The notes under the pieces were generated by a model. That model had not been told where the DNA came from. It saw only the letters and a list, made by a program, of their open reading frames with translations, and made no database searches. A stretch of 64,000 bases of DNA from Muscardinus avellanarius (taxonomy: Eukaryota; Chordata; Mammalia; Rodentia; Gliridae). Shown here one piece after another: positions 11,328 to 22,702 of the stretch. The position numbers were made by a program, and so were the translations under genes. How positions within the stretch are numbered: position 1 is the first letter of the stretch; every line of letters begins with the position of its first letter. Where the stretch lies: positions 113,423,296-113,487,295 of the forward strand of contig OY726559.1 of NCBI GenBank assembly GCA_963383645.1. Direction: 5' to 3'.

Positions 11328-11669
11328 GCCAGGCGTGGTGGCGCACGCTTGTAATCCCCGAGCTTGGGAGGCGGAGACAGGAGGATCGCGCAGGTTCGTA
11401 GCCAGCCACGCTGGTTTAAGAGACCCTGTTTCAAAAAATATAAAAAATAGGTCTGGGAGTGTGGCCCGGAGGTAGAAGGGCTTCCAGGAACCCCAGTACC
11501 ACCAAAAAAAAACAAAAAAAAAAAACCTTTATTATTTTTATTCTATTTTATATTTTTATTTAGAAACAGGGTCTCCTAAGCCAGCGAGGCTGGCTTTGAA
11601 CCAGCGCGATACTCCTGTCTCTGCCTCCCAAGCACGGGGATTACAAGCGTGCGCCACCACGCCCTGCCC
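11328..11669. mobile_element. Inverted pair of short-subfamily SINEs inside one direct repeat
   Basis: A plus-strand copy (about 11328-11515) and a minus-strand copy (about 11535-11669) face tail to tail. The 17-mer AAAAAAGAACCCCTTTA flanks the pair at 11311-11327 and 11670-11686. Confidence 0.8.
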
Positions 11670-11686
11670 AAAAAAGAACCCCTTTA

Positions 11687-12850
11687 AATGACAGGGCTGG
11701 GAGGTAGCTAAGAAGTTGCATACTTGCCTAGCGTGCATAAGACAGAAAGACCTAGCCCCACCCTCCAAGGTCCTGAAGGGGGCAGATATACCTAATACCA
11801 ATATACACATTAGGTCATCTCTACACCTTTCTTTCATAAGGCAGAGAGTGTTTATTTTATTTTATTATTAATTTTGGTGGTACTGGGGATGGAACCCAGG
11901 GGCAACCTCCGAGCTACACCCCCAGCCCTACTTTTGATTCTTTATTTGGAAACCAGGTCTCACTGAGTTGCAAAGTAGCTGAGGCCGTCTGCAAACTGTG
12001 ATCCTCTTGTCTCAGCCTCCCAAATGCTGGGATTACAAGCGTGGACAACCACCCTCGGCTTGTTTATTTTATTTTATTTTGTGGTACTGAGGATTGAACC
12101 CAGGGGCATTCTACCTCTCAACTACGCCCTTGGCCCTATTTTTTATTTTTTAATTTTTGTGGTACTAGGATGAGACCCAGGGACCTTCTACCTCCAGGCT
12201 ACATCTCCAGACCTATTTTATTTTTTGTTTGGAAACAGGGTCTCACTAAATTGCCGAGAGCCTCATTAAATTGCTGAGGCTAAATTTGAACCTGCAATTC
12301 TCCTGTCTTAGCCTCCCAAGTACTGGGATTACTAAAGTATGCCACCACACCCGGCTTTTTTTTTTTTTTTTTTTTTTTTTGGTGGTTCTAGGATGGAACC
12401 CAGGGGGCTTCTACCTCCGAGCAACACCCCCAGACTTATTTTTTATTCTTTATTTTGAAACAGGGTCTCAGTGAGTTGCAAAGGGCCTAAGTAACTGAGG
12501 CTGTCTGTGAACTGCGATCCTCCAGTCTTAGCCTCCCAAATCCTGGGATTACAAGCGTGCGCCACCACGCCCGGCCCATCTTATTTTTTATTTTGAGACC
12601 AGGTCTCTCTAAGTCACAGAGAACCTCACTAAATTGCTGAATCTGTCCTCGAAACCGTGATCCTCCTATCTCAGCCTCCCAAGTACTGGGATTACAAGTG
12701 TCTGCCACCATGCCTGGCTTATTTTTAAATTTGAAACAGGGTTTGGTTATGTTCCCAAGGGCCTCACTAGATTGTCGAGGCTGGCCTCAAACCCTTGATT
12801 TTCCTGTCTCAGCCTCCCAAGTACTAGGCAGGCACCACCACAGCCAGCTA
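11687..12850. repeat. ID fragment and minus-strand SINE cluster
   Basis: A degraded ID at about 11694-11765, then minus-strand B1-dID copies with heads near 12060, 12355, 12574, 12717 and 12848. Confidence 0.65.
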
Positions 12851-13555
12851 GGGTTTTTTTTTGTTTTTTTTTTTTAAGTAAGGCCATCTGATCTCCTTAC
12901 TATAACTGAAAGGAGATCTCCTTACTGTAACTGTACGGCAGGCAGAGGTGGGGAGAAGAGGAGCCCACAGACAGCAGCATAGCTTGGAAGCTTGGCCGGC
13001 ACGAGGGACTGTGGGTGGAAGGGGTCCTGAAAAAAGGAGGCTGCCAACTTCAGGAGCTGCTAAAAAGCCCACCCTCACTGTGCCTCCTCTAGGTGCACCT
13101 GCATATACACCCTGCCCTCGTCCGGGCTCACAGGTACCTCTCCTGCAGTAGGGGTATCTGTCTGGAGTAGCAATGGGGACCCTGGGCATCATGTCAATAC
13201 CCAGAGGGCTGACTCACAGGTGTTGGGTGGGTGAATGGGTGGCCACTGCACCCTTCAGCCTGCCCCTCCCTGCTGGGCAGCCACCCCCTCCCCACTCACA
13301 GGCACTACTTTCTGCCCTTTGTTTTCCTTCCTGGCCAAATCCCTAAGGCTTCTTTGGTCATTAACCTTCTGCTTTAATTGGCTTAGTGAGGAGAAAAAGC
13401 AGAGGCAGGGCAAATTCAGGCTGGGTGTCTGGCGGGCAGGTGGGGGGATCTCATATCGGTAGGGACAGGTAAACTCAAGCCAGCTGGTCGCCCTACAGAA
13501 AACAGAAAAATAATGCCCAGCACACCATAAATAAGTCTTGTGCAATTGTTTGCTA
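12851..13555. other. Unique intergenic sequence
   Basis: Non-repetitive. An 18-bp direct repeat with one mismatch (ATCTCCTTACTATAACTG) lies at 12891-12908 and 12916-12933. The stretch 13340-13550 is AT-balanced and looks non-repetitive enough to be conserved regulatory DNA, but I cannot test that. Confidence 0.45.
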
Positions 13556-13790
13556 TTTCTCTTTCTTTCTTTCTTTTTTGTATGTGGTACTGCAGATGGA
13601 ACCCAGGGACATTCTACCTCCGAGCTCCACCCCCAGCCCCATTTTTTATTCTTTATTTGGAAACAGGGTCTCACTGAGTTGCAAAGGGCCCCACTAAACA
13701 GCTGAGGCTGTCCTGAACCCGGATCCTCCGTCTCAGGCTCCCAAATGCTGGGATTACAAGAGTGCACCACCACGCCCAGCTTGCTATTTC
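13556..13790 (-). repeat. Last SINE before the MEX3A domain
   Basis: Minus-strand B1-dID with a (CTTT) tail start and head ending ..CACCACGCCCAGC near 13780. Confidence 0.75.
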
Positions 13791-14879
13791 TATTAATGTG
13801 TAAGACCTTCACCTGGTTCACAGTAGAACATTTCCCCATAGGAGGGCCCCATGGTGCCCGGTACCACTGCTCCTCCAATCCAGGTTCCTGGGGCATACAG
13901 AAAGGACAAGGGTGAGGAACAGGGCACTCTCCGGGGCCCCTGTCCCTTTAATTCTCCCTTGGCCACTCTTGCCCTGAGGCTGGCAGTGGCTCTCCTGTTA
14001 AATCCTCCACCCAGGGGGCACCCTGCCCAGCTCTGGGACTTTGGGAGTTCTCAGTCCAACCTTTTCGGGATCTGCCTGGCACAGAAAGAGCCCAGCAGTG
14101 TGCCAACCCCCTGAGATCCCGTGCTCAGGCTCCCTGCTGCCCACTGGTAACCAAATCCACTCTGTTTCTGAGAATCGACTTAGGGAAAGGGTTTGAACTG
14201 CTCAGCCCTCCCACCCAGTGCTCCCTCTGTGGCTCTGTGAGGTCGGCTCATTCATTCTGGACTCCAAGCAGGCCTCTGCCTCACAGAGCCACTCCAGAGA
14301 AGGACACCTCCTCCAGAGAGTTACCCGCCCATTCTTATAAAATCGGAGGAAGTCCGACCTCAAGGCCACAAGCTGCAGGCCAACCCTGCTCTTGGGAGAG
14401 ACCCAGGTGGCAAAAGGGTGGAGTAAGGGGAGAAGACTGAGTTCACACCCCAACTTCCCACCAACTCCTTGCGAACCCGCCCGGCTTCCAGGATCCGAGC
14501 CCTTACAAACTTCTTTTCGCTCTCCCCCAATTTCCAGCATCAAAGGGGCTAAATAACGAGTGTTTAATGGGACAGAAGAGAGTGAACCCGATCGGAATGG
14601 AGATGGGAGGGCACCGGGGACCAAATTATCCACACACACACACACACCCGGGGGGAGGCCTGTATTCATAGCCCCCGCCTGAAGCAAGCCTGGGTTCCCG
14701 GTGGATCCCGGGTCCCCCCTCCCTCCAGTCACGCCCAAAGTTCAAGGCCTTCGCCTCAAACTGTTAAGTCACATCTGGCCTTTAAGACTTTGGCTGCCTC
14801 CCCAGGTCTCCCCCGCTCCTTCCCTCCAGCCCTCCTCTTCCTCACCTCGGGACACCCCAGCCTCGCGCCCCCTCCTCTG
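13791..14879. other. Unique 5' flank of MEX3A
   Basis: SINE-free sequence with a short (CA)n near 14632-14647. No coding exon was recognised on either strand. Confidence 0.5.
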
Positions 14880-15404
14880 ATCCCCAGGATGCGAACCTAC
14901 TCACCTCCCAGCCGGCGCCTCCGAGATCTCCGAGACTGGGGGGCGGCAGGGAGGGGGACGGCGGGAGATGGCTCGCTGCCTAAGGGTGCAGGGACCCCGG
15001 GCTCTGCTAGGGGGTCCCGTGCGCAGCCCGACACCCCTCCCGGCCCCCACGAAGCGCGGAGCCCGGCGCTCCCCCCCATCGCGGCCGCGGCTTTGTCTGC
15101 TCTGCCCAGAACCTCGGCCCGCGCCCGGGAGCCGACCGCCTCGGGGAGGGGCCGCGGGGAGGGCGCGCCGCAGAGACCGCGCGGGGGCCGCGCCCGCCGC
15201 GGCCGCTCATTACCATGCGGGAGCGGGCGGCCGGCCTGGGCGGGGAGGGGTCGCGCCGCGCCCCCGGCCCGGGCCCGCCCCGGAGGACCGCGGGGGAGCC
15301 GGCCCCCACCCCGCCCGCCCCGCCCGCGGGCGGTGGGCCGGGGCCCGAGGCGCGTCGCCCTCCGCCCCGGCGCCCGAGCCCGGCCCGCGCCCCCGGGGCG
15401 GGGA

Positions 15405-15423
15405 ACTACAACTCCCGGCATGC
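15405..15423 (+). promoter_or_regulatory. ZNF143/Staf-type motif upstream of MEX3A
   Basis: ACTACAACTCCCGGCATGC matches the extended ZNF143 (SBS) consensus ACTACAANTCCCAGCATGC closely. It sits in the CpG island 526 bp before the start codon. Confidence 0.7.
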
Positions 15424-15461
15424 CCCGCGCGCCCCCGGCGCGCCCCCCTCCCGTCAGTTCC

Positions 15462-15956
15462 ATGCTGCTCCATCCAGTTCATTTAAAACAAAAGAGTTTG
15501 AGCGCTGGAAGGGGCTGGGCTCTAACGGGGGCCACGGAGCGCGGCGCCGGACCGGGGCTCGGCGCGGGGGCCCGAGGGGGCGCCCGGGCAGCGGAGGCTC
15601 GAGACCCCCGGGCCCGCGGCAGGAGGGTGGGGGCCGAGATCCCGCAGCCCCCCGCCCCCGCCGCCCCGGAGGGAGAGGAACGGAGATCTGCTTTCTGGGA
15701 TTCGCTTCTCTTTCCCCCACCCCCACCCCGGGGGCTGGGGCGCGGGGAGTCGGGTTACCGGGTGTTTGGGGAGGGGGGCGCAGGGGGAGGGGCCATCTCT
15801 CTATCTCGCTTTCTTCCCCCTCCCCAGTTCTTTGTTCCCCCTCCCCACACACCCCCTCCTCTCTTCTCCCCTCCCCTCCTCGCTCCTCTTTTCCCTTCCA
15901 GCACCTCTCTCTCTCTCCCTCTCTCTCTCCCCCAGCTTTTGTTTCGCCATGCCTAG
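15462..15956 (+). other. Possible upstream ORF overlapping the MEX3A start
   Basis: ATG at 15462 opens a frame of 164 codons with no stop until TAG at 15954-15956, which overlaps the MEX3A ATG (15949). It would matter only if transcription starts upstream of 15462, which is not known. The peptide is GC-biased (Gly/Ala/Pro/Arg) and looks like no known protein, so any effect would be through translation control. Confidence 0.25.
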
Positions 15957-16399
15957 TCTAGTGGTATCTGGAATAATGGAAAGAAATGGGGGCTTTGGAG
16001 AACTAGGGTGTTTCGGGGGAAGCGCGAAGGACCGCGGGCTGCTGGAAGACGAGCGCGCCCTGCAGCTGGCCCTCGATCAACTCTGCCTCCTGGGTTTGGG
16101 GGAGCCCCCCGCCCCCACGGCGGGCGAGGACGGGGGAGGTGGGGGGGGCGGCGCCCCCGCGCAGCCGGCCGCCCCCCCGCAGCCGGCCCCGCCGCCGCCC
16201 GCGGCGCCCCCGGCCGCCCCGACGGCGGCCCCCGCGGCGCAGACGCCCCAGCCCCCCGCCGCCCCCAAAGGGGCGAGCGACGCCAAGCTCTGCGCGCTCT
16301 ACAAAGAGGCCGAGCTGCGCCTGAAAGGCAGCAGCAACACCACCGAGTGCGTCCCGGTGCCCACCTCCGAGCACGTGGCCGAGATCGTGGGCAGGCAAG
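15949..16399 (+). CDS. MEX3A: MEX3A coding exon 1
   Basis: Encodes residues 1-150 and the first base of Gly151. The donor is g|GTAAGC at 16400. It ends inside the KH1 GxxG loop (GRQ|G). Confidence 0.95.
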
Positions 16400-19300
16400 G
16401 TAAGCGGCCCGGCCGGCGCGGGGCCGTCCCCCGCGCGCAAAGTTCGTCTCTCCCTCCGCGGCCGCCTCCGGCGCCGCCGTCCCTTCCCCACAAAGGGGGA
16501 CCCGCCCCCTACCCTGATTTCCAAGCGCCGCAAAGTTCCCCGCCACCTCTAGTCGGGACGGTTCTCCAGACCCTTCCAGCCCCAGGGCCCTGCCCGGAGA
16601 CAAAGAAATATCCTCCAGCCCGGAGAGGGAGAGGGAGAGGGGAGGGGGACCGGCTCCCAATCCCGGGAGGCTGTCCGGAGGGGGTGTCCCCTCCTAGCTA
16701 GGAAGCTGGCGGAACGTGCGAGGAGTTACTCAGAGGCCCCTACTCCAGTTTGGGCTTGTAGGCTGGGGAGGGGGCAGCCCTGGGATCCCCAGCCGCCCGG
16801 AGTTAGACTTTGGGGGCGACCTGGCCTGGGAAGCCAGACTGGGTATCTGTCTCTTTGTTGGGCTGAGTGTAGGAATGGAAGGGGGTGTGGCTCCGGGGAG
16901 GGTCCCCGTCTGGGGGAAGAGGTGGCCGGGGAGGCCACTTGGAGGAGGGGGTCCTGTGGACACCCACATACCAAAGTTGGAGGGGTGCGTGGGGTTTTGG
17001 AAGGGGTGTCTCTGGATGAAGACTAGTCCTGCGTGGACCTCTCCTGCCTCTCTGGCTTTTGTTCTGGGCTGGCCACCGCCTGGGGCCAGAGGCCTGGAGA
17101 GGGGGGGTCTCCCAGTGAGAAAGTGGGGCCCAGCCGGAAGGGGCGCTGGGGTCTGAGAACCCTTCACCTGGAAATTTGAAGAAGGGTATGTGTCGGAAGA
17201 GGGGTGTGGGATTAATCCTGTGTAGTTTGATACCACACCCTCACGGGCCCAGCATCCCTGGATGGGTGGGGGGGGGTGGAGGTGTTGGTGAGGGTCCAAA
17301 TTGAGCAGACGGGATCTTGGGTACCCTTCCCTCTCCCGGTTTCCCAAGGGGGGGCGGGATTTGGAAATTGCAGAAGGGCTGGGCTGGGGAGGTGTGGGGT
17401 GGGGGAGGAGCAGGGGAGGAGCTGTCCCACAGTGGGGAACAATAGAAAAGCTACATTCCGGCCGGAGTGCGGGAGGAGGCCGGCTCTTGGCGGAGGAGGA
17501 GGAGGAGGGGAGCCAGGCCTGGGCGGCAGCCTCCCTACACCCCACCTCGCTGCCAAGGGGGAGTCCAGGGGCTGGAGGATTTCGAGGGAGGGCAGAATGG
17601 AGGAGGGGAGGCTGCCACTCCCCTGCAGAGCCCTGATTTCCCTCCACCTAGGGGAACCATCTCTTGAGATTTCTGATGTAGAAAGTTGGGTTTCCTCTGG
17701 TCGTCAGAAACTGGGGATCCCGAGCCTGGAATTGGGTGGGGACCACTAATATCTCTTCTTGGGTGTGGGAGCGGCCCATGGAGGCCCCCCTAGGATTTAA
17801 TGGAGTCATCCTTTACTCCTCTGCATCCGATGGGCCTGTCCCTTGTAAAAGTAGAGGGGCTTCTCCTATTCAGAGAACATATGCCTCCTCTCATTCCTTA
17901 AGTATGTGGCAGTGCTCCCTCTGGTCTGACCTCCTCCTGCTGCAGCGGTAGTGCTCCTCTATTTGACCTCTAGAAAGGTGAGGCTGGGTAGGTTTTCCCT
18001 CCAAGGATGCAGAATTCAAGATGCAGCCATGCCCAGCCCTGGACCTCAGCCTTCTGGGTCTTCTCCTTAGTCAGCCCCGGCCTGTCCTCCTCACCCCAAC
18101 CTAGCCTTTCAAAATACCTAGTTTCCACGTAAGTTACAGACCCTAAACTCAGAGCCGGTCCCCAGGTGTCCACCAGATGGTAGAGAAGTAGAAGGGCCAG
18201 GAGAGGGGGCCTCTCTGCCCTGGGACGCCCTCAGCCTCACAAGCAGGTCGGTCACTGACTGACCCTAAAGCAGGAAGGATGTGGGCTTGACAACAGGTAG
18301 GACCTAACTGCAAGGGGTGGAGAAATCCTCTGGAGTAGAAGGGAGAGAGATAGCCGCTCCTTCAGGCCTGCAGTTGGCGGGCTGGGCAGAGCTTGGTTTG
18401 GGATGTGCCTGGTTTGGGGTGTGAGACTTGGGAGTCTGTAGGAATGTGCTGTCTGGGGGGCATGGGGACCAGAAAATGAGACGCAGGAACTGTGTGTGTG
18501 TGTGTGTGTGTACACGAAACTGCTCGTGGTGCTCAAGTACCTTTTAGATAAAGGGAGCACAGCATCTCCACCGTGTGTCCAGCCTGTGTGCGAGCTCTCA
18601 GTGGCCCTGCGGCTGGAGGGCAGAGGGCGGGAGTGGCTGGGGCTCCGGTGAAGCAGGGGCAGGGAGGGGGCGTGGGGAGAGAGAGGGCTTGGCCAGCCAG
18701 CTAGCCAGGTCTGCAGCCTGCCTGGCCATGTGGCAGGCCAGCCGCCCTCACTTTCTCTCTCCCCTTCTCCCTCTTTGTCTCTTTGTCTCTCTCGCCAGCC
18801 TCCCTACTTTAACCCGCTCCTCCTTCAGAACAGAAGCGGAGCTCCAGGATGCTCTCTTGCCCCAGCTCCCCGGCTCCTACCTAGCCCATCTCAGCTCTCC
18901 TGCCCCCCGGGGGAAGGGGGACCCGAGTGGCAAGGGCTAGGGGTGTGACTTTATCTTTCCAACCCCTTTGGGCCCTCCCCAGTCTCCACTGCCCTAGTTA
19001 CTATCCCAGTTGTTTGATTTGGAGATTCTCAGGGAGAGAGGGAGAGACCAACTACTGGATAGAGGGGTTGGGGGGTGTCAGCAAATGGCGGTCCATGGCC
19101 CTGAGTTGGGTAGAGGCTGCTTTAAAAAGAACAGAGATTAAATAAGTAAACTTGAGGGTTGCCGAATTCATTGGGGTTCGGTGACAGATGGCCGTAAGTG
19201 ATTTGGAAGTTCGCGAGTAGCCAGGGAAATGGAGGGGACAGCAGATGTTTGGGGAGCGGTCCCCGAATGGGTTTGAGGGTAGGAGCTTGTCTGGGAGGGC

Positions 19301-20659
19301 CAGTGATGGTCTGGGGCTCTGGAGGAGGGAGCGAATTTGAAAGGTGCCCGGTGGAGGGCCTGGGAAAGTTTGGTGCATTTTGCGAACCGGTTGGGAGGAC
19401 ACCGGGTGGATCTGAGATCCCAGGAGCGGCTGAGTGGAAGGAAGGCTGGGTGTCTGGTCCCCAGGCAAGCGGCCTTGTCCTGTGAGCTTCTTCTCCTTCT
19501 TTTCCCCTCCCCCCGCGCTGTTCCAGGCTGCAAGATTAAGGCTCTGAGAGCCAAGACCAACACCTACATCAAGACGCCAGTCCGGGGCGAGGAGCCCGTG
19601 TTCATGGTCACAGGGCGCCGAGAAGATGTGGCCACAGCCCGGCGGGAGATCATCTCTGCGGCCGAGCACTTCTCCATGATCCGCGCCTCGCGCAACAAGT
19701 CCGGCGCGGCCTTCGGCGTGGCCCCCGCGCTGCCCGGCCAGGTGACCATCCGCGTGCGCGTGCCCTACCGCGTGGTGGGGCTGGTGGTGGGCCCCAAGGG
19801 GGCGACCATCAAGCGCATCCAGCAGCAGACCAACACCTACATCATCACGCCCAGCCGCGACCGCGACCCCGTGTTCGAGATCACGGGCGCCCCGGGCAAC
19901 GTGGAGCGCGCGCGCGAGGAGATCGAAACGCACATCGCCGTGCGCACGGGCAAGATCCTCGAGTACAACAACGAGAACGACTTCCTGGCCGGCAGCCCCG
20001 ACGCCGCCCTGGACGGCCGCTACTCGGACGCCTGGCGCGTGCACGCCCCGGGCTGCAAGCCCCTGTCCACCTTCCGCCAGAACAGCCTGGGCGGCTGCCT
20101 GGGCGAGTGCGCCGTGGACTCCGGCTTCGAGGCGCCGCGCCTGGGCGAGCAGGGCGGGGACTTTGGCTACGGCGGGTACCTGTTTCCAGGCTACGGCGTG
20201 GGCAAGCAGGACGTGTACTACGGCGTGGCCGAGACCAGCCCCCCGCTGTGGGCCGGCCAGGAGAACGCCACGCCCAGCTCCGTGCTCTTCTCCGCCTCGT
20301 CGTCCTCCTCCTCCTCCTCCAAGGCCCGCGCGGGGCCCCCGGGCGCGCACCGCTCGCCGGCCACCTCCTCTGGACCTGAGCTGGCCGCACTGCCCCGGCG
20401 CCCGCCCGGGGAGCCGCTCCAGGGCTTCTCGAAACTCGGGGGAGGCGGCCTGCGGAGCCCAGGAGGAGGCGGCGGCGGCGGAGGAGGCGGAGGGCGGGAT
20501 TGCATGGTGTGTTTCGAGAGCGAAGTCACCGCCGCCCTGGTGCCCTGCGGACACAACCTTTTCTGCATGGAGTGTGCGGTGCGCATTTGTGAGAGGACGG
20601 ACCCGGAGTGTCCGGTCTGCCACATCACAGCCACGCAAGCCATCCGAATATTCTCCTAA
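15949..20659 (+). CDS. MEX3A: MEX3A, KH-KH-RING RNA-binding protein (two coding exons, 527 aa)
   Basis: Coding exons are 15949-16399 and 19527-20659 (1584 nt, 527 aa plus stop). The protein starts [15 protein letters not shown] and ends [11 protein letters not shown], as I remember human MEX3A (520 aa). In order: an acidic/leucine stretch, a Pro/Ala/Gly low-complexity region (about residues 56-110), KH1 with its GRQG loop at 148-151, KH2 with GPKG at 239-242, a Ser/Pro-rich linker with a poly-Ser tract, a poly-Gly tract just before the RING, and a C-terminal C3HC4 RING (C476, C479, C491, H493, C497, C500, C512, C515). Family knowledge: MEX-3 proteins bind 3' UTR elements of mRNAs and act in post-transcriptional control; the RING suggests E3 ligase activity. 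The start has a purine at -3 and lies in a CpG island. Family members MEX3B-D also have this architecture, but the N-terminus and neighbours RAB25 and LAMTOR2 point to MEX3A. Confidence 0.97.
16400..19526 (+). other. MEX3A: MEX3A intron 1 (SINE-free)
   Basis: About 3.1 kb with GT at 16400 and AG at 19525-19526. It is unique, G-rich sequence, with a short (TG)n at 18491-18511 and no recognisable SINE, unlike every other large intron in the window. No further coding exon was seen. A weak CTCF-like match lies at 18170-18184. Confidence 0.85.
19527..20659 (+). CDS. MEX3A: MEX3A coding exon 2 (terminal coding exon)
   Basis: The acceptor is preceded by a pyrimidine-rich tract and ends ..TTCCAG at 19526. 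The first two bases complete Gly151. The exon encodes the rest of KH1, KH2, the linker and the RING, and stops at TAA 20657-20659. Confidence 0.96.
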
Positions 20660-22696
20660 GCCCCCTGCCCCCCCCCCCGGGCGCTGGGCCCACCTCCTCC
20701 GCCAGGGGTCCCCTCCCCCGCTCTGGACCTGTTTTTCCACGGGGCCTTGGGGAGATCTGGGCTGTGCAGGGCGAGGGGCTTGGAGAGATTCCTTCGCTGG
20801 GGAGGGTTGGGAGGGAGGCGGTGGTGGCTAGAAGGTGGGCCACCTTCGGAGCCTCCGGTCGCCCTGTCCTGGACAGACTGGGAGGGGGCCAGACCGAAAA
20901 TTTTACTTAGAGTTACAACTCTGATACCTCAACACGCCCTTAAATCTGGAAGCAGCTAAGAGAAACTTTTGTTGTGCCAGAGGTGGCCGCTGAGGCGCCC
21001 TGACCCCCCTCTGCCCACCTTCCCAGCTGGGTTACTACCCCTCCCTCTGCGGAGGGGCGGAGGTGGGGGGGCTAATCATCTGCATCCACCGGTGCTTTTG
21101 CAATTCCTGGCCCTCTGATTCTGACCTCCGACCTCCCAATGCTACCCTTTAGGCCGCCTCCCTCCACCCCCAGGATCCTGTTTGGGAAATTTGAGTTCCC
21201 ATGGTTTAAGGGGCTGGGGCCCTGTCAGCAGTCTGCGTAGAATCGGGGTGGAGGTGGGCGGTGGAGAAGCTTGTCAATCAGTCAGGGGCTCAGAATTCAT
21301 CTGTCCGCACAAGCTGGGCCCGAGGAATGGGGAGAGGCCCCTCTCTGCCCTCCCTTCCCTCTCTCTTTTCCCTTTCCTCCCTTTTTCAGCCTTCCCTTGG
21401 CTTTTTTTTTCTTCTTTTTTTCTTTTTCTCCAGCTCTTTTCTCCCCCGTGGCTGTCGCTCCCAGGCTTGCCTGGCTCCTTCTCTGTCTTCCCTTCCTTCC
21501 TTCCTGCTCCTGCCGGCCCAGCTTTGGGGACACCATTCCCTCCCCCTGGGAGATGTAAGGGAGAGAGCCTTGGGGCTGGGACGATACCCCTGGTTCTCCT
21601 TTCAGACATTGGAAGGCCCTTCCCCCACTCCAAAGAAACATCTCCAATTCCTGATGGAATGTATCCCATTCCAGGGGGCTAATACTGGGGTACCTAAAGG
21701 GTCAGCCCCCACCTTCGTCATCAATGGGCATTATATGTAGGGAATAGTTCTTGGGCTGGATGTTTTGGCTGGGGTGGGGGCAGAAGCAGGAGAGGACCTT
21801 GGCTGGAGAGTCTGGTAGAGGAGGGAGGGGCTCTCCTCTCCTGCGGTGCCCCATTCCCCCTGCCCCCCTCCGGACCTGACTGAACCTTTACTGAAAACTT
21901 ATTAGCTAACAAATCATGAAGTCTCTGCCTTGCGCACTGTGGTTGAGAGAGACCAGGTCCTCGGAGAGTGGTCAGACCCTGGGGCAAAGCAGGATTGCCT
22001 CCTGCAGAGAGGGGTCCTGTTCCCAGAATCCTGTGTTGTGCCAGGCTCAGCACCCCCTCTGCTGCCTCTCCGCTGCTCACTGGGAGTGCCACCAGCCTCT
22101 GACTCTCCTGGTTCCGCTGGCGGGCCGGGAGGGGCGAGGATTGAAGTCCCAGGGGGCCCAGGAGATCTTTGTATATAAGGGGGCGGAGAACTCTGAGCAC
22201 TCAGGGCTCTCCCTCCTGGCCTGTTGTGAATTGACTCAGCTCTCCTTGGCCTTCCCCCTAGATCACCACCAGCCTGGGAGGAGAGAGGAAGGAGGTCACA
22301 GCCCAAAGCACTGGCCTGTGGCACCTTCCCTCCTTCCCGCCAATGTGAGCCATCCCAAGATGTACAATAGAAACCAAACCAAAATGGGCCCCCTGGTCTC
22401 CGGGGGAGCAGGTGGGGAGGTGGGAGGGAAGAAGGGGTGTGTGTCTGTCAGTCCCCCTCCTCCCTCTCCACTCCGTACCCACAAAGGCAAAAGACTGTTA
22501 CCCTAGGGGGCTCAGCAAATCCAATCCCACCCTAACCAGGCGAGCCAGACCTAGAAACCAAGTAGAACAGTGAGCAGTGAAACAGAAGGCAGGAGGGAGA
22601 GAGAGATGGGCCACGCAGAATCGAAACAAAAATAGCAAAAAGGAAAAAAAAAAGCAAGGAAAAAAAGCAGTTCTTTATAATTTAATATTCTATTTT

Positions 22697-22702
22697 AATA
22701 AA
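22697..22702 (+). terminator. Candidate proximal poly(A) signal of MEX3A
   Basis: AATAAA in an AU-rich stretch about 2 kb after the stop codon. It may be used for a shorter mRNA form. Confidence 0.35.

Larger units (their letters stand above)
14880..16560. promoter_or_regulatory. CpG island covering the MEX3A promoter and exon 1
   Basis: Very high GC with dense CpG, many GC boxes and a ZNF143-like site, spanning the 5' flank and first coding exon of MEX3A. The transcription start was not located. A TTTAAA lies at 15482-15487 but need not be a TATA box. In human, an upstream LMNA promoter lies beyond this side in the opposite direction, so some of the island may serve that strand too (inference). 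Confidence 0.8.

Noticed and set aside
12891..12933. 18-bp direct repeat as a possible TSD
   Set aside because: Only seven bases separate the copies, so no element lies between them; a small local duplication is simpler.
1..13790. Search for LMNA coding exons (expected neighbour)
   Set aside because: No lamin head, coil or tail sequence is recognisable on either strand. At most, non-coding upstream sequence of LMNA could be here.
14897..15482. Long Gly/Arg/Pro open frames on the minus strand opposite the MEX3A 5' region
   Set aside because: Typical stop-codon scarcity in a CpG island; low-complexity peptide, no domain and no splice evidence.
19052..20740. A 562-codon open frame on the minus strand of MEX3A exon 2
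   Set aside because: Shadow of the real GC-rich exon; the sense strand encodes KH2 and the RING with clear conservation.
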